A stretch of DNA of 64,000 bases from Bacillus renqingensis (GCF_016464375.1 NZ_JADDIU010000003.1:124001-188000), one strand, 5' to 3'. Shown: positions 43,353 to 55,222, counted from the stretch's first letter. Notes: a model not told the origin generated them from the letters alone. Numbers and translations are program-made.

Positions 43353-45248
43353 ATGGATCTGTTATCAATAAAAGACCCATCCTTCTTAAAAGGAATGTCG
43401 AACAAAGAGCTTGAGGCGTTAAGTCTGGAAATTCGGCAATTCTTGATTGAAAAGCTGTCGGTGACTGGGGGGCATATCGGTCCCAATTTGGGCGTGGTTG
43501 AATTAACAATAGCATTGCATAAATGTTTTAACAGTCCAACGGATAAGATTATTTGGGATGTCGGACACCAATCTTATGTACACAAGATTCTTACAGGAAG
43601 AGCAAGTGAATTTGATACACTCAGAAAATTTAAAGGTTTATGTGGTTTTCCAAAAAGGGCAGAAAGCGAGCATGATGTATGGGAAACAGGCCACAGCTCG
43701 ACATCCCTTTCAGCCGCTATGGGAATGGCCATTGCTCGTGACTTGAAAAAGGAAAAGAACTATGTTATCCCGGTAATTGGTGATGGCGCATTAACCGGCG
43801 GAATGGCTTTGGAAGCGCTGAATCATATTGGTCACGAGAGAAAAGACATGATTGTCATTTTAAATGACAATGAAATGTCGATTGCTCCCAATGTAGGGGC
43901 GCTGCACAATATTCTTGGTCAATTACGAACGGCCGGAAAATATCAATGGGTCAAAGATGAGCTAGAAGTATTGCTGAAAAAGATCCCAGCTGTTGGCGGC
44001 AAACTGGCTGCTACAGCTGAGAGAATTAAGGACAGTCTCAAATATTTATTTGTTTCCGGGATGTTTTTTGAGGAGCTAGGCTTTACGTATCTTGGCCCCA
44101 TCGATGGCCATAATTTCGAAGCCTTATTTGAAAACTTCAGCTATGCGAAAAAGACACAAGGTCCTATTCTTCTTCATGTCATTACAAAAAAAGGGAAAGG
44201 CTTCCGCCCTGCTGAAGTGGATAAAACCGGGACTTGGCACGGTACTGGACCGTATAAGATGGACACTGGTGCCTTCTTGAAACCGAGCAAAAAGCAGCCT
44301 CCGGCATGGAGCAGCCTGGTAAGTGAAACGGTTCGTAGGTTAGCTCGAAGCGATGACCGAATCGTGGCGATTACGCCAGCGATGCCTGTAGGCTCCAAGC
44401 TTGAAGGATTTGCGGGTGAATTTCCTGATCGCATGTACGACGTTGGGATTGCCGAACAACATGCAGCAACAGTCGCGGCGGGTTTAGCAACACAAAAAAT
44501 GAAACCATTTTTAGCGATTTATTCGACTTTTTTACAACGGGCGTATGATCAGGTTGTTCATGATATTTGCCGGCAAAACTTAAATGTTTTTATTGGGATA
44601 GACCGTGCCGGATTGGTTGGCGCAGACGGCGAAACCCATCAGGGAGTGTTCGATATTGCCTTCCTAAGACATGTTCCCAATATTGTATTGATGATGCCGA
44701 AGGACGAGAACGAAGGACAGCATATGGTCTTTACGGCTTTAAGTTATAATGATGGTCCGATTGCCATGAGATTTCCACGCGGTAATGGCCTCGGTGTAGC
44801 GCTTGATAAGGAATTAAAAAGGATTCCAATCGGTACTTGGGAAGTATTAAAAGATGGATATGATGCTGCTATTTTAACCTTTGGGACGACAATCCCGATG
44901 GCGATGGATGCCGCGGTTAAACTTGAAAAACAGGGGATATCTGTAAGAGTCATCAATGCGAGGTTTATTAAGCCATTAGATAAAAAAATGCTCAACTCTT
45001 TACTCAATGAAAATATCCCCATCCTGACTATCGAAGAGGCGGTTTTACAAGGCGGATTTGGGAGTGCTGTACTTGAGTATGCCCAGTCAGAGGCATTTTT
45101 CCATACTCCTATTGACAGAATGGGAATTCCGGACCAATTTATTGAACATGGAGATGTACCCTCTCTTTTAGAAGAGATTGGCTTAACGGCGGATGAGGTT
45201 GTGAAACGAATCTCGATTATGGCAAGGAAAAAACAACAAAGGGCTTAA
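43353..45248 (+). CDS. dxs: 1-deoxy-D-xylulose-5-phosphate synthase
   Basis: A 631-residue thiamine diphosphate enzyme making DXP from pyruvate and glyceraldehyde-3-phosphate, first step of the MEP isoprenoid pathway. Landmarks: [18 protein letters not shown] ... L-N-D-N-E-M-S-I (ThDP/Mg motif, about 152-185), D-V-G-I-A-E-Q-H-A (about 366). ATG 43353 aligns with the family N-terminus ([10 protein letters not shown]); a longer frame runs upstream through the leader. Confidence 0.97.
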   Translation: MDLLSIKDPSFLKGMSNKELEALSLEIRQFLIEKLSVTGGHIGPNLGVVELTIALHKCFNSPTDKIIWDVGHQSYVHKILTGRASEFDTLRKFKGLCGFPKRAESEHDVWETGHSSTSLSAAMGMAIARDLKKEKNYVIPVIGDGALTGGMALEALNHIGHERKDMIVILNDNEMSIAPNVGALHNILGQLRTAGKYQWVKDELEVLLKKIPAVGGKLAATAERIKDSLKYLFVSGMFFEELGFTYLGPIDGHNFEALFENFSYAKKTQGPILLHVITKKGKGFRPAEVDKTGTWHGTGPYKMDTGAFLKPSKKQPPAWSSLVSETVRRLARSDDRIVAITPAMPVGSKLEGFAGEFPDRMYDVGIAEQHAATVAAGLATQKMKPFLAIYSTFLQRAYDQVVHDICRQNLNVFIGIDRAGLVGADGETHQGVFDIAFLRHVPNIVLMMPKDENEGQHMVFTALSYNDGPIAMRFPRGNGLGVALDKELKRIPIGTWEVLKDGYDAAILTFGTTIPMAMDAAVKLEKQGISVRVINARFIKPLDKKMLNSLLNENIPILTIEEAVLQGGFGSAVLEYAQSEAFFHTPIDRMGIPDQFIEHGDVPSLLEEIGLTADEVVKRISIMARKKQQRA

Positions 45249-45251
45249 AAC

Positions 45252-46082
45252 ATGAAAAATAAAGAACGCGTAGATGTACTACTTGTGGAAAGAGGATTTT
45301 TTGATACACGGGAAAAAGCAAAACGGGCCATCATGGCAGGACTTGTGTATACGAATGAGGAGCGTTTAGAAAAGCCCGGTGAAAAGGTCAAAATAGACAC
45401 CCCGCTTAAAGTAAAAGGCAATATAATGCCTTATGTCAGCCGCGGGGGATTAAAGCTGGAAAAGGCTTTAAAAGTGTTTGATGTTCATGTCACTAATAAA
45501 GTATTGTTAGACATTGGGGCATCAACCGGCGGGTTTACGGACTGTGCCTTACAAAATGGCGCCAAACGGGTCTATGCCCTTGATGTCGGCTATAATCAGC
45601 TTGCCTGGAAGCTTCGTCAGGATGCCCGTGTAATAGTGATGGAAAGAACCAACTTTCGCTACGTAACCCCTGCTGACTTACAGGAAGAAATGCCGAACTT
45701 TGCTACGATAGATGTTTCCTTTATTTCGCTAACATTAATCTTACCGACATTAAAAACACTTCTTGGAACCGGCGGTGATGTCGTAGCATTAGTGAAACCG
45801 CAATTTGAAGCAGGACGGGAACAAGTCGGAAGGAAAGGGATCGTCCGTGATAAGAAAGTTCATCTCCAAGTAATTGAAAAAATCATTGATTTTTCAATCA
45901 AGCAAGGATATGTGGTTCGTAATTTATCGTATTCACCCATCACCGGCGGACACGGTAATATTGAATTCCTGCTTCATCTTAAATGGGGTGGTGAGAAGGA
46001 ATTTGGTGTCAATCAGCTGCCAGTAACGCCCGAAGAAGTTGTGAATCAGGCGCATATGGAATTCCATAGGAATCAGGGATAA
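45252..46082 (+). CDS. yqxC: TlyA-family RNA methyltransferase YqxC
   Basis: A 276-residue protein with an N-terminal S4 RNA-binding domain (about 5-65) and an FtsJ-type methyltransferase domain (D-I-G-A-S-T-G-G-F-T-D-C at about 86-97; A-L-V-K-P-Q-F-E at about 180). In mycobacteria TlyA methylates rRNA 2'-O; the Bacillus target is less clear. It follows dxs by 3 bases. Confidence 0.93.
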   Translation: MKNKERVDVLLVERGFFDTREKAKRAIMAGLVYTNEERLEKPGEKVKIDTPLKVKGNIMPYVSRGGLKLEKALKVFDVHVTNKVLLDIGASTGGFTDCALQNGAKRVYALDVGYNQLAWKLRQDARVIVMERTNFRYVTPADLQEEMPNFATIDVSFISLTLILPTLKTLLGTGGDVVALVKPQFEAGREQVGRKGIVRDKKVHLQVIEKIIDFSIKQGYVVRNLSYSPITGGHGNIEFLLHLKWGGEKEFGVNQLPVTPEEVVNQAHMEFHRNQG

Positions 46083-46216
46083 AGGGATAGGCAGGTGCTT
46101 ATCCTTTTATGTATTTTTATCAATAAAAAATGTACAATTCTGGTAGAATGGGCTAACATAAGGATGAAACGACAATTTACTACAATATTCATATATGCAA
46201 ACGTTGGGGTGACAAA

Positions 46217-46666
46217 ATGAATAAAGGACAACGCCATATTAAAATTAGAGAAATTATTGCAGGCAACGATATTGAGACACAGGATGAGTTAGTCGATGCG
46301 CTTAAAGCGGCAGGCTATAATATTACCCAAGCGACCATTTCTCGCGATATTAAAGAGCTACATCTTGTAAAGGTTCCTTTAAGTGATGGACGTTATAAAT
46401 ACAGTTTGCCTGCCGATCAAAGATTTAATCCATTACAAAAATTAAAACGGGCACTAGTTGATGCATTCGTCCGAATTGATTCAGCGGGACATTTATTGGT
46501 CATGAAATGTCTCCCGGGAAATGCCATGGCGATCGGAGCACTGATTGATCATCTGGATTGGGAAGAAATAATTGGAACAATTTGTGGTGATGATACGATT
46601 CTCATTATTTGTCGAACACCGGAAGATATTGAAATCATTACAAATCGGTTCCTTGATATGCTTTAA
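46217..46666 (+). CDS. ahrC: Arginine repressor AhrC/ArgR
   Basis: A 149-residue arginine-dependent regulator: winged helix (K-I-R-E-I-I-A ... [12 protein letters not shown]) and the C-terminal arginine-binding hexamer domain ([14 protein letters not shown]). It regulates arginine synthesis and breakdown genes. The order yqxC-ahrC-recN is as in B. subtilis. Upstream 46083-46216 has a weak GGATA/TATCC hairpin only. Confidence 0.96.
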   Translation: MNKGQRHIKIREIIAGNDIETQDELVDALKAAGYNITQATISRDIKELHLVKVPLSDGRYKYSLPADQRFNPLQKLKRALVDAFVRIDSAGHLLVMKCLPGNAMAIGALIDHLDWEEIIGTICGDDTILIICRTPEDIEIITNRFLDML

Positions 46667-46682
46667 ATAGGGGGAGTATTTC

Positions 46683-48371
46683 TTGCTTGCTGAACTTTCA
46701 ATAAAGAATTTTGCCATAATTGAAAAGCTGTCGATTTCCTTTGAGAAAGGTTTATCTGTTCTAACCGGAGAAACCGGGGCAGGAAAGTCAATCATCATTG
46801 ATGCTATCCATTTGTTAACGGGTGGCAGAGGGTCAGCAGAATTTGTCCGTCATGGCGAGGAAAAAGCAGAAATAGAAGGGCTATTTCAAATGGATGATAG
46901 CCATCATCCTGTTTATAGAAAAGCGCTGGAGCTGGGAATCGATATAGAAGAAGGAATGGTAATTTTGCGGCGTGACATTTCCCGAACCGGAAAAAGTGTC
47001 TGCCGCATTAATGGAAAATTGGTCACCATCTCCACACTCCGGGAAATCGGTGCCACTCTTGTCGATATTCATGGCCAGCATGAACATCAAGAACTAATGG
47101 ATGAAACAAGACATTTACCACTACTTGATCAATTCGGCGCTGCGGAGATTGCTGCTTCGCTTCAGGAATATCAGCAAGTATTTCATCGTTATGAACAAAC
47201 ACAAAATCGGCTGAAGGCTCTTAGTGAAAACGACCAGCAAATGGCCCATAGACTTGATTTAATTATGTTTCAATTGGATGAAATACAGAAGGCGAATTTA
47301 AAGCTCCATGAAGATGATGAACTTTATGAGGAAAAAAGAAAACTGGCGAATTTTGAAAAGGTTTTTGAAGCTGTTCAATTAGCAGCAACTGCCCTGCAGG
47401 GCGAACAAAAAGGGCTTGATTGGGTGGGCATGACGATGGGGCACCTAGAGGATGCGGCAGCGCTTGATGAAGCCTATAAGGAAGTCTTCGAAGCTGTAGC
47501 GAACAGCTTTTACCAGTTAGAGGATGCGGCACGGACATTAAGCAATGCATTAGATGTTATGGAATATGATCCGCAAAGATTGAATGAAATTGAAGACCGT
47601 TTGAATGAAATAAACACGTTAAAACGAAAATATGGAAAAACAATTCAGGAAATACTCGAATATGCAGCAAAAATTGAAGAGGAAATAGAAACCATCCAAA
47701 ATAAAGAAACACATATTGGTGAATTGGAAGCAGAACTCGCCTCAATTAAAAAGGATTTACTCCTTGAAGCAAAACAATTGACGGAACTGCGCCATAAATG
47801 GGGAGAAAAGCTAACGGGATTAATCCACAAAGAATTAAAGGAATTATACATGGAAAAAACCGTCTTTGAGATTCACTTTGAAACAGCACAGGACCACTTT
47901 TCGAAAAATGGTGTCGATCATGTCGAATTTTATATTTCGACAAATCCCGGTGAACCCCTTAAGCCACTGTCAAAGGTTGCCTCTGGAGGGGAGCTGTCGC
48001 GAATCATGCTGGCCTTAAAAAGTATTTTTTCCAAGCATCAAGGTGTGACATCGATTATTTTTGATGAGGTTGATACCGGTGTTAGCGGCAGGGTTGCCCA
48101 GGCAATTGCTGAGAAGATATACAAAGTGGCGCTTGATTCTCAAGTCTTATGTATTTCTCATCTTCCTCAAGTTGCGGCAATGGCAGACATTCACTTGTTA
48201 ATATCCAAGACAGTGAAAGACGGACGGACATCAACAGCTGTTACCCCTTTAAGGAAAGAGGAGAAAATTAAGGAGATTAGCCGAATGATTTCCGGGGTGG
48301 AAATCACCGAATTAACAAAGCAACACGCTGAGGAGCTACTGCAGTTAGCCGCCATCACTAAAAAAAATTGA
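46683..48371 (+). CDS. recN: DNA repair protein RecN
   Basis: A 562-residue SMC-like ATPase. Walker A is G-E-T-G-A-G-K-S at about 30-37, coiled-coil regions at about 150-380, signature [12 protein letters not shown] (about 435) and D-E-V-D-T-G-V-S-G (about 459). It gathers at double-strand breaks. TTG start 46683 after AGGGGGAGTATTTC. Confidence 0.96.
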   Translation: MLAELSIKNFAIIEKLSISFEKGLSVLTGETGAGKSIIIDAIHLLTGGRGSAEFVRHGEEKAEIEGLFQMDDSHHPVYRKALELGIDIEEGMVILRRDISRTGKSVCRINGKLVTISTLREIGATLVDIHGQHEHQELMDETRHLPLLDQFGAAEIAASLQEYQQVFHRYEQTQNRLKALSENDQQMAHRLDLIMFQLDEIQKANLKLHEDDELYEEKRKLANFEKVFEAVQLAATALQGEQKGLDWVGMTMGHLEDAAALDEAYKEVFEAVANSFYQLEDAARTLSNALDVMEYDPQRLNEIEDRLNEINTLKRKYGKTIQEILEYAAKIEEEIETIQNKETHIGELEAELASIKKDLLLEAKQLTELRHKWGEKLTGLIHKELKELYMEKTVFEIHFETAQDHFSKNGVDHVEFYISTNPGEPLKPLSKVASGGELSRIMLALKSIFSKHQGVTSIIFDEVDTGVSGRVAQAIAEKIYKVALDSQVLCISHLPQVAAMADIHLLISKTVKDGRTSTAVTPLRKEEKIKEISRMISGVEITELTKQHAEELLQLAAITKKN

Positions 48372-48400
48372 AAAGCTATCCAACTTGGGTAGCTTTTTTA
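48370..48400 (+). terminator. Terminator after recN
   Basis: AAAAGCTATCC (48370-48380), loop AACTT, GGGTAGCTTTTTT. It separates recN from the sporulation gene spoIVB. Confidence 0.88.
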
Positions 48401-48492
48401 TATGGAACGCAGTTATAAATGGCTATCAAGGAGGCAAAATTAAGGATGTAGCCATTTTTATTGCAACAAATAGAAGCGAGGAGAGTGAAAAG

Positions 48493-49779
48493 ATGAAGCT
48501 AGAGATGATTAGAAAGATAATTGGTGGAATTCTCCTTGTTTCATTAATCAGTATTATTTTTTTTCAACCGATACGTCAATATGTAAGTATTCCAAAGACA
48601 ATCACAATGTTTGAAGGACAGAATGTTCAAATACAAAAGGCTGCCCCGGTTACAGCCGAGCTCAAATCTGATTCAAATATCTCACTTAATCAGGAAAAAC
48701 GTACTGTTTCAATGCAAGCCACAAAAACAGGCAAAAATGAGATGTGGTTAGAATATGCTGGTATTCCAATTAAAAAGGTCGATGTAAATGTATTAAAAGA
48801 TTTTCGGATACGTCCCGGCGGGCAGTCCATTGGCGTAAAATTAAATACAGTTGGCGTTTTAGTGGTTGGTCACCACTTAGTGAATACCGAAACAGGAAAA
48901 AAGTCTCCAGGTGAAATGGCAGGAATTAAAGTTGGAGACATTATAACGGAAATTAACGGAAATAAAATTGAAAATATGACAGATGTCGCCCCATATGTTC
49001 AGGCCGCTGGTCAAAGTAAGAAAGCTTTAGATATGGTTATCAGTCGTGAAAAAGGAAAATTCAGAACAAAGCTTACCCCGTTAAAAGATAAAGATGAAAA
49101 TTCCTTTAAGCTGGGATTATATATTAGGGATTCCGCTGCAGGAATTGGAACTATGACTTTTATTCACCCGGATTCTAAAAAGTATGGTGCTCTCGGGCAT
49201 GTCATATCAGACATGGATACAAAGCAGCCAATTGTAGTGGAAGACGGACAAATTGTTCGTTCCACTGTAACTTCCATTGAAAAGGGGAGCAACGGAGATC
49301 CAGGAGAAAAACTGGCACGTTTCTCAAATGATCGTGAAATTGTCGGAAATATAAATAAGAATAGTCCATTTGGCATATTTGGAAGGTTAAATAAGGATTT
49401 GTCAAATGGTATAATGGATAAACCGCTTCCTATTGCCTTATCACATCAAGTCAAGGAAGGACCAGCGAAGATTTTGACAGTAGTGAATAATGATAAGGTG
49501 GAGGAATTTAACGTAGAAATTGTCAGCACAATCCCGCAAAAGTTTCCGGCTACAAAAGGCATGGTTATTAAAATAACCGACCCTAAACTTCTAGAAAAAA
49601 CTGGAGGCATTGTTCAGGGAATGAGCGGTAGTCCGATTATTCAAAATGGCAAACTGGTCGGAGCTGTAACCCATGTATTTGTGAACGATCCAACCTCTGG
49701 TTATGGGGTCCATATTGAATGGATGCTGCATGAAGCAGGAATTAATATATACGAAATGCCGAAAAGCAAAGCTGGATAA
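48493..49779 (+). CDS. spoIVB: SpoIVB serine peptidase
   Basis: A 428-residue protease with an N-terminal anchor (about 8-25), a PDZ domain (about 110-200, V-G-H-H-L-V-N ... [12 protein letters not shown]) and the SA-type serine protease domain. The catalytic serine lies in G-M-S-G-S-P-I-I (about 378) and the histidine in L-G-H-V-I-S-D (about 236). In the forespore it cleaves SpoIVFA to trigger pro-sigma-K processing. ATG 48493 was chosen by the GAGGAGAG before it and length match to B. subtilis (~426). Confidence 0.95.
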   Translation: MKLEMIRKIIGGILLVSLISIIFFQPIRQYVSIPKTITMFEGQNVQIQKAAPVTAELKSDSNISLNQEKRTVSMQATKTGKNEMWLEYAGIPIKKVDVNVLKDFRIRPGGQSIGVKLNTVGVLVVGHHLVNTETGKKSPGEMAGIKVGDIITEINGNKIENMTDVAPYVQAAGQSKKALDMVISREKGKFRTKLTPLKDKDENSFKLGLYIRDSAAGIGTMTFIHPDSKKYGALGHVISDMDTKQPIVVEDGQIVRSTVTSIEKGSNGDPGEKLARFSNDREIVGNINKNSPFGIFGRLNKDLSNGIMDKPLPIALSHQVKEGPAKILTVVNNDKVEEFNVEIVSTIPQKFPATKGMVIKITDPKLLEKTGGIVQGMSGSPIIQNGKLVGAVTHVFVNDPTSGYGVHIEWMLHEAGINIYEMPKSKAG

Positions 49780-49795
49780 AATTGAATCATTAAAT

Positions 49796-49842
49796 GCAAA
49801 GCAAAATAGGTCTTTTTTCCTATTTTGCTTCTTTTTATCATA
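49796..49842 (+). terminator. Terminator after spoIVB
   Basis: AAAGCAAAATAGG / CCTATTTTGCTT stem with T-rich loop and tail. Confidence 0.85.
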
Positions 49843-49960
49843 GCTTTTCTTTAAAAATCACTTGCGTTTTTTGGGGAAAAATGCGGATTACGTCGAAAAG
49901 GAAAGAAAAACGAAGAAAAGATGAGATTTTATCACTATTTTAAGAAATATTAAAAAAATG

Positions 49961-49989
49961 AAAGGGTTTTTTGTTGCATTGTCGAATTT
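49961..49989 (+). promoter_or_regulatory. Sigma-H promoter with overlapping 0A box of spo0A
   Basis: AAAGGGTTTT (49961-49970, one mismatch to the -35 RnAGGAwWW) and GTCGAATTT (49981-49989, RnnGAATwW). TGTCGAA at 49980-49986 is a perfect 0A box lying on the -10. This is the arrangement of the B. subtilis spo0A sporulation promoter and implies autoregulation. Confidence 0.7.
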
Positions 49990-50070
49990 CTAATTTAGAA
50001 TAAAAGGGTAGGGCTAAAAAAGATAAACAATAAAAAATAGGGATTGTATTTATTTGAGGAGGAACAAAAG

Positions 50071-50868
50071 TTGAATAAAATAAAAGTGTGTGTCGTGGAT
50101 GATAATAGAGAATTGGTTGGATTATTAGAGGACTATATCTCCTCACAGGATGATATGGAAGTGGTTGGTGTAGCTCATAACGGTCAAGAATGTTTAGATT
50201 TGCTTAATACAATCGAACCGGATGTGCTCGTTTTAGATATTATTATGCCGCATCTTGACGGTTTGGCAGTTCTTGAACGGCTTCGTGATTTTAAGAAAGG
50301 AATACTTCCGAATGTGATTATGTTAACCGCATTTGGACAGGAAGATGTTACGAAAAAAGCAGTTGAACTTGGGGCATCTTACTTTATCTTAAAACCATTT
50401 GATATGGAGAATTTAGGCAATCATATCCGTCAGGTAAGCGGTGTAGGCGGCCATACAATGACTTCACGTAAAGGTTCATTACCCCATTATCGTTCCCAGT
50501 CGGAGTCAAAACCTAAAAATCTTGATGCCAGTATTACCAGCATTATTCATGAAATAGGGGTTCCGGCACATATAAAAGGATACTTATATTTGCGTGAAGC
50601 GATTGCCATGGTTTATAAAGATATTGAGCTGTTGGGATCCATTACAAAGGTGTTATATCCGGACATTGCGAAAAAATATAACACGACCGCAAGCCGTGTA
50701 GAAAGAGCTATCCGCCATGCAATTGAAGTAGCCTGGAGCCGCGGAAATATTGAATCCATTTCTTCTTTATTCGGTTATACTGTCAGCATGTCCAAGGCGA
50801 AGCCGACCAACTCAGAGTTCATCGCCATGGTCGCCGATAAACTCCGTCTCGAACATAAAGCATCTTAA
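50071..50868 (+). CDS. spo0A: Master sporulation regulator Spo0A
   Basis: A 265-residue response regulator with receiver domain (acidic D-D-N-R-E-L near 9, phosphorylated aspartate in V-L-D-I-I-M-P near 56, T-A-F near 85, K-P-F near 106) and the Spo0A DNA-binding domain (about 150-265; [20 protein letters not shown] recognition helix). TTG start 50071 follows GAGGAGGAACAAAAG and gives the usual N-terminus [12 protein letters not shown]. Confidence 0.98.
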   Translation: MNKIKVCVVDDNRELVGLLEDYISSQDDMEVVGVAHNGQECLDLLNTIEPDVLVLDIIMPHLDGLAVLERLRDFKKGILPNVIMLTAFGQEDVTKKAVELGASYFILKPFDMENLGNHIRQVSGVGGHTMTSRKGSLPHYRSQSESKPKNLDASITSIIHEIGVPAHIKGYLYLREAIAMVYKDIELLGSITKVLYPDIAKKYNTTASRVERAIRHAIEVAWSRGNIESISSLFGYTVSMSKAKPTNSEFIAMVADKLRLEHKAS

Positions 50869-50877
50869 ATGTAAGAG

Positions 50878-50905
50878 AAAGCCTCTTAATTGAGGCTTTT
50901 TTCAC
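50878..50905 (+). terminator. Terminator after spo0A
   Basis: AAGCCTC / GAGGCTT with an AATT loop and a T-run. Confidence 0.85.
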
Positions 50906-50991
50906 TTCTCCCGCATAATCTGTTCTATAGGTATTTTTCGTTTAAAAGGCTATTTCATGTTGCCGTATCTTTAATGTTAGGAAGTGAAGAG

Positions 50992-51720
50992 ATGACACAA
51001 ATATTTGCCCACCGAGGTTACTCCGCTTCTTTCTCCGAAAATACCATGAGTGCTTTTATCGGCGCTGAAAAAGCCGGGGCAGATGGTGTAGAGCTTGATG
51101 TACAATTAACGAGAGATGGTGAAATCGTTGTGATTCATGACGAAAAGGTCGACCGAACGACTGGTGGTCATGGGTTTGTTAAAGACTTCTCGTATAAAGA
51201 GTTAAGAAAACTTAACGCCAATAAAAAAGGCTTCAAAAAGGAACCGATTCCTGCCTTAATTGAGGTTTTTGAATGGCTGAAAACGAATAAGCTATTATGC
51301 AATATTGAAATGAAAAATGGTCTGTTCCCTTATGAAGGAATGGAGGAAAAGGTAATCGAGCTTGTAAGAAAATATGAATTAACAGATAGAATTATTATTT
51401 CTTCGTTTAACCATTACAGTATTGTCTACAGCTACCGGTTAGCACCGGAAATTGAAACAGCACCTCTTTTTCTTGAAGCAATTTATATGCCATGGATTTA
51501 TTCCCAATCCATCCGAGCAAAAGGAATCCATCCGAAGCATTCAACCATTCCCGATCATATCATTACAACGACAATGGAAAATGGAATTGCCGTACGACCC
51601 TATACCGTTAATAGAGAGACAGATCTAAAACGTCTGTTTAAATTGAATTGCACAGCAGTGATTACAGATAATCCTGTAAAGGCGCTAAAAATAAAGAAAC
51701 AATATGAAAAGAGGCCTTAA
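50992..51720 (+). CDS. yqiK: Glycerophosphodiester phosphodiesterase YqiK
   Basis: A 242-residue GDPD-family enzyme. The active-site pattern A-H-R-G-Y-S (about 6-11), E-N-T-M (about 17), E-L-D-V-Q-L-T-R-D-G (about 42) and I-H-D-E (about 57) is complete. It hydrolyses glycerophosphodiesters to glycerol-3-phosphate. ATG 50992 follows AGGAAGTGAAGAG; the longer frame adds only non-conserved sequence. It has no signal peptide, so it acts in the cytosol. Confidence 0.93.
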   Translation: MTQIFAHRGYSASFSENTMSAFIGAEKAGADGVELDVQLTRDGEIVVIHDEKVDRTTGGHGFVKDFSYKELRKLNANKKGFKKEPIPALIEVFEWLKTNKLLCNIEMKNGLFPYEGMEEKVIELVRKYELTDRIIISSFNHYSIVYSYRLAPEIETAPLFLEAIYMPWIYSQSIRAKGIHPKHSTIPDHIITTTMENGIAVRPYTVNRETDLKRLFKLNCTAVITDNPVKALKIKKQYEKRP

Positions 51721-51730
51721 GGCCTCTTTT
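51707..51730. terminator. Palindromic terminator yqiK/yqzF
   Basis: A 24-base perfect palindrome built on AAAAGAGGCCTT. The yqiK stop TAA lies at its centre and it serves the two convergent genes. Confidence 0.88.
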
Positions 51731-51968
51731 ATTTTTTCTGTCTTAAACGGGCTTGGATTTTATTTCTTTTTCGATCACGGTGAAAAATAAAACCAGCAAC
51801 AAACCAAAGACCAAGTACGAATAATAATAACCCGACAAGAAATTGCAGCCATAAATGGGTAAATGGCGCCTGAAGCACTCCAAAAGTCATATCACGCATT
51901 AATTTAATTCCTAGAGCTGCTAAAAATCCGGGAATTAATAGAATCAAGAGGGCAATTATACGAGTCAT
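51729..51968 (-). CDS. yqzF: DUF2627 membrane protein YqzF
   Basis: A 79-residue protein with two membrane segments (about 4-20 and 40-62) and a basic C-terminus (R-D-R-K-R-N-K-I-Q-A-R-L-R-Q-K-K). It is recognised from size and position between yqiK and bkdR; function unknown. AGGGAAGGAATTATTT precedes its start. Confidence 0.8.
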   Translation of the reverse strand: MTRIIALLILLIPGFLAALGIKLMRDMTFGVLQAPFTHLWLQFLVGLLLFVLGLWFVAGFIFHRDRKRNKIQARLRQKK

Positions 51969-52119
51969 AAATAATTCCTTCCCTGTTTAATGAACATCTC
52001 AAAAAAATAATAGTACATAGATTAAATTTGTCAAGAGTTCAGTTTAGCGATACAATTTATTGTGAAAAATATTGCATAAATTCCATGAAAAAAATTTCTG
52101 TCTTAAAAGGGGTGGAATC

Positions 52120-54195
52120 ATGCAAAAGGTGTTGATTGTAGGTGCAGGAAAAGGTGGTACAGCGATTTTAAAAATCTTAAAAGAATCTGAAGTGCTTCAT
52201 GTTTTTGCTGTAATCGACCGAAAGATCGATGCACCGGGAATATTACTGGCCCAACAAGAAGGAATCATAACCGGTACCGATTGGCGGCCGTTTTTATCTG
52301 AAAACATCGATATCATTATTGAAGTAACTGGTGATGAAAAAATCTTTCAAATCTTACGAGATGAGAAAAATAAAAAAACAGTGTTAATTCCAGGCAGTGT
52401 AGCCTTTCTCGTGGCAAAACTAATGGAGGAAAAAGAAGAACTGATTCTGAAGCACCAGCATGAATCCTATCTGCAGGAGCTGATCTTTAACGCGACAAAT
52501 GATGGTATGGTGGTCATTGATAAACGAGGTTTTGTAATTTTATTTAACAGAAGAGCTGAAGAAATGATGGGAGTAAGGAAAGATGAAGCGATAGGAAAAT
52601 ATGTCGTGGAAGTTATCCCGCACAGCCGTTTGCCAAGAATCCTCGAAACTCGCAGAATGGAAACAAATCAGGAAATGGTTTTGGGGAATGGCCGAAAAAT
52701 CATAACTACCCGAATTCCGATTATTGAAGAAAATGGAAGTTTAATTGGAGCGGTTGCTGTTTTTAAAGATATTACCGAAGTGGTAAACCTTGCTGAAGAG
52801 ATTACTGATTTAAAGGAAATTCAAACCATGCTACAGGCGATTATCCATTCCAGTGATGATGCGATATCAGTCGTCGATGAAAACGGAAGGGGCATCCTGA
52901 TTAATCCCGCCTATACCCGAATCACAGGGCTCACGCAGGAGCAGGTGATTGGTCAGCCCGCCACAGCTGATATTTCCGAAGGGGAGAGCATGCATATGAA
53001 GGTGCTGCAAACAAGACGGGCAGTACGGGGAGTGCCAATGAAAGTGGGCCCAAATAAACGGGAAGTGATTGTAAATGTGGCACCGATCATCGTTAGCGGG
53101 AAGTTAAAAGGCAGTGTGGGTGTTGTTCACGATATGTCGGAGATGAAATCACTCAGCAGGGAATTGAATCGGGCCCGACAGTTAATCCGAAAGCTTGAAG
53201 CAAAATACACCTTTGAGGATATTATCGGTAAATCGGATGAAATGTTGTTAGCGATTGAACAGGCCAAGCTTGGCGCAAAAACACCGGCAACCGTCCTTTT
53301 GCGCGGGGAATCAGGAACAGGAAAAGAGTTGTTTGCCCACGCCATACATAATGCCAGCGATCGGAAATATAACAAATTTATTCGTGTAAATTGCGCTGCC
53401 ATTTCAGAATCCCTGTTGGAAAGCGAATTATTCGGTTATGAGGAAGGGGCCTTTTCCGGTGCCTTAAGGGGAGGAAAGAGGGGCTTGTTTGAGGAGGCGA
53501 ATAACGGCAGCATTTTTCTTGATGAAATCGGCGAAATCTCCGCAAATACTCAGGCAAAGCTGCTGCGTGTTCTTCAAGAAGGTGAAATTATTCGTGTCGG
53601 CGGAACGAAGCCTATTTCCATTCAAGTAAGGATTATCGCTGCAACAAATGTCAATTTGGAAAAAAGTATTGCTAAAGGAACGTTTAGGGAAGACTTGTAT
53701 TATCGTCTAAATCGAATGCCCATCCATATTCCGCCCCTTAGAAGTCGAAAGGAAGATATTCCTGTCCTTTGCAATCGACTGATTCAAAAAATAAACCGGG
53801 ATTATGGCAGAAATGTTGAAGGGATAACGGAGGCAGCACTATTTCAGTTGATGAACTATGACTGGCCTGGAAACGTTAGGGAATTAGAAAATATTCTAGG
53901 TAGAGCGATGATCTTTATGAATTATTATGAAACGAACATCGATGTTCATCATTTACCAGAATTACATACTAAACAGTTTGGAAATGAGCACCCCCAAAAT
54001 AGCGGTACCGATTTCATCACCGCTGGGCGGACTTTATCCGATATGATGGAGGAGCATGAGGCCAAAATCATTCAACAAGTGTTGAAGCGATTGAACGGAA
54101 ACAAGACATTAACGGCGAAAACACTGGGATTATCAGTTAGGAATTTGTATTACAAGCTAGAAAAATATAAGCTTGAAAATAATAGCATGCAATAA
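52120..54195 (+). CDS. bkdR: Sigma-54-dependent activator BkdR
   Basis: A 691-residue enhancer-binding protein. Residues ~1-110 resemble a Rossmann-type domain ([10 protein letters not shown]), followed by two PAS domains (about 125-240, 245-350) and the AAA+ domain with Walker A G-E-S-G-T-G-K-E (about 395) and the sigma-54 contact loop G-A-F-S-G-A (about 445), then a Fis-type helix-turn-helix at the end ([17 protein letters not shown]). It activates the bkd operon promoter directly downstream. ATG 52120 follows GGGGTGGAATC. A signal such as branched-chain amino acids is likely sensed. Confidence 0.95.
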   Translation: MQKVLIVGAGKGGTAILKILKESEVLHVFAVIDRKIDAPGILLAQQEGIITGTDWRPFLSENIDIIIEVTGDEKIFQILRDEKNKKTVLIPGSVAFLVAKLMEEKEELILKHQHESYLQELIFNATNDGMVVIDKRGFVILFNRRAEEMMGVRKDEAIGKYVVEVIPHSRLPRILETRRMETNQEMVLGNGRKIITTRIPIIEENGSLIGAVAVFKDITEVVNLAEEITDLKEIQTMLQAIIHSSDDAISVVDENGRGILINPAYTRITGLTQEQVIGQPATADISEGESMHMKVLQTRRAVRGVPMKVGPNKREVIVNVAPIIVSGKLKGSVGVVHDMSEMKSLSRELNRARQLIRKLEAKYTFEDIIGKSDEMLLAIEQAKLGAKTPATVLLRGESGTGKELFAHAIHNASDRKYNKFIRVNCAAISESLLESELFGYEEGAFSGALRGGKRGLFEEANNGSIFLDEIGEISANTQAKLLRVLQEGEIIRVGGTKPISIQVRIIAATNVNLEKSIAKGTFREDLYYRLNRMPIHIPPLRSRKEDIPVLCNRLIQKINRDYGRNVEGITEAALFQLMNYDWPGNVRELENILGRAMIFMNYYETNIDVHHLPELHTKQFGNEHPQNSGTDFITAGRTLSDMMEEHEAKIIQQVLKRLNGNKTLTAKTLGLSVRNLYYKLEKYKLENNSMQ

Positions 54196-54263
54196 TTTTC
54201 ATAGTAAGAAGATTATTGCAGGTAAAGAACAAAAAAAATGAAGCGTTTTCATACTTGCTTTTT

Positions 54264-54279
54264 TGGCATGTTACTTGCA
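54264..54279 (+). promoter_or_regulatory. Sigma-54 (SigL) promoter of the bkd operon
   Basis: TGGCATGTTACTTGCA matches the -24/-12 consensus TGGCACnnnnnTTGCw with one mismatch, 50 bases before ptb and directly downstream of bkdR. Confidence 0.9.
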
Positions 54280-54328
54280 TATTAATAGATTGGCATAGCA
54301 ATTAAGGGAGGAAAGGGTTGATGACAAC

Positions 54329-55222
54329 TTGTTGCTTGAATCACTTTTTGAAAAAGCAACCCATGTAAGCAGCAAAATTGTGGCCGTTGCTGCAGCAGAA
54401 GACCCTGAAGTCATCGAGGCGGTGGTCGAGGCATCAGAGCGGCATCTGGCACGTTTTATTCTTTTTGGAAATCAAGAAAAAATGATAACATTATTAGGTT
54501 CAAGACAGAAGAATGTAAAGATGGTTCATACAGATTCAAAAGCTTCTGCAGCTGAACTTGCTGTAAAGTGTGTTTATCATAAAGAAGCGGATATCCTAAT
54601 GAAGGGAAATATTCCGACGAATATTTTTCTTAAAGCGGTATTAAACAAAGATTTCGGTTTAAAAACCGGTAATGTTTTATCCCATACCGCAGTATTTGAA
54701 ATTCCCGGATTTGATCGTTTGATCTTGATCACGGATGCGGCCATGAATATTGCTCCGAATTTAGAACAAAAGGCACAAATTGTCCAAAATGCTGTTTTAA
54801 TTGCTAAATCGATTGGGATTGACCAGCCAAAGGTGGCTCCTCTTGCTGCGGTTGAAGTGGTTAATCCAGCAATGCAGGCTACATTGGATGCCGCTGCTCT
54901 AACGATGATGAACAGAAGAGGCCAAATTTCCGGCTGCCTGATTGATGGACCGCTTGCCTTAGATAATGCTGTATCTAGCTTGGCAGCGGAACATAAAGGG
55001 GTTTTCAGTGAAGTGGCTGGAGGTGCTGATATATTGTTAGTACCAACGATTGAGGTTGGTAATGCATTATATAAGTCGCTCCTGTACTTTGCTAAAGCAA
55101 AGGTTGCTGCGGTTGTTGGCGGGGCAAAAGTGCCGATTGTTTTAACTTCCAGGGCGGACAGTTCAGAAAGCAAGCTTTATTCACTTGCCTTAGCTTTATC
55201 GGGCGCTGTTAAAGTAGAATAG
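54329..55222 (+). CDS. ptb: Phosphate butyryltransferase (branched acyl)
   Basis: A 297-residue PTA/PTB-family enzyme converting branched acyl-CoA to acyl phosphate. Landmarks: [14 protein letters not shown] (about 92), T-D-A-A-M-N-I-A-P (about 136). The frame begins at TTG 54329 (or the next TTG); the ATG at 54321 nearer the ribosome binding site GGAGGAAAGGG lies in another frame. So either a TTG start or a small indel at the 5' end applies. Confidence 0.92.
   Translation: MLLESLFEKATHVSSKIVAVAAAEDPEVIEAVVEASERHLARFILFGNQEKMITLLGSRQKNVKMVHTDSKASAAELAVKCVYHKEADILMKGNIPTNIFLKAVLNKDFGLKTGNVLSHTAVFEIPGFDRLILITDAAMNIAPNLEQKAQIVQNAVLIAKSIGIDQPKVAPLAAVEVVNPAMQATLDAAALTMMNRRGQISGCLIDGPLALDNAVSSLAAEHKGVFSEVAGGADILLVPTIEVGNALYKSLLYFAKAKVAAVVGGAKVPIVLTSRADSSESKLYSLALALSGAVKVE

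Noticed and set aside
48403-48492. Sigma-F/G promoter ahead of spoIVB
   Set aside because: One is expected from biology, but I could not find a convincing -35/-10 pair by eye.
54577-55173. Minus-strand ORF of 198 codons opposite ptb
   Set aside because: Shadow frame over a clear Ptb gene, with no translation signals of its own.
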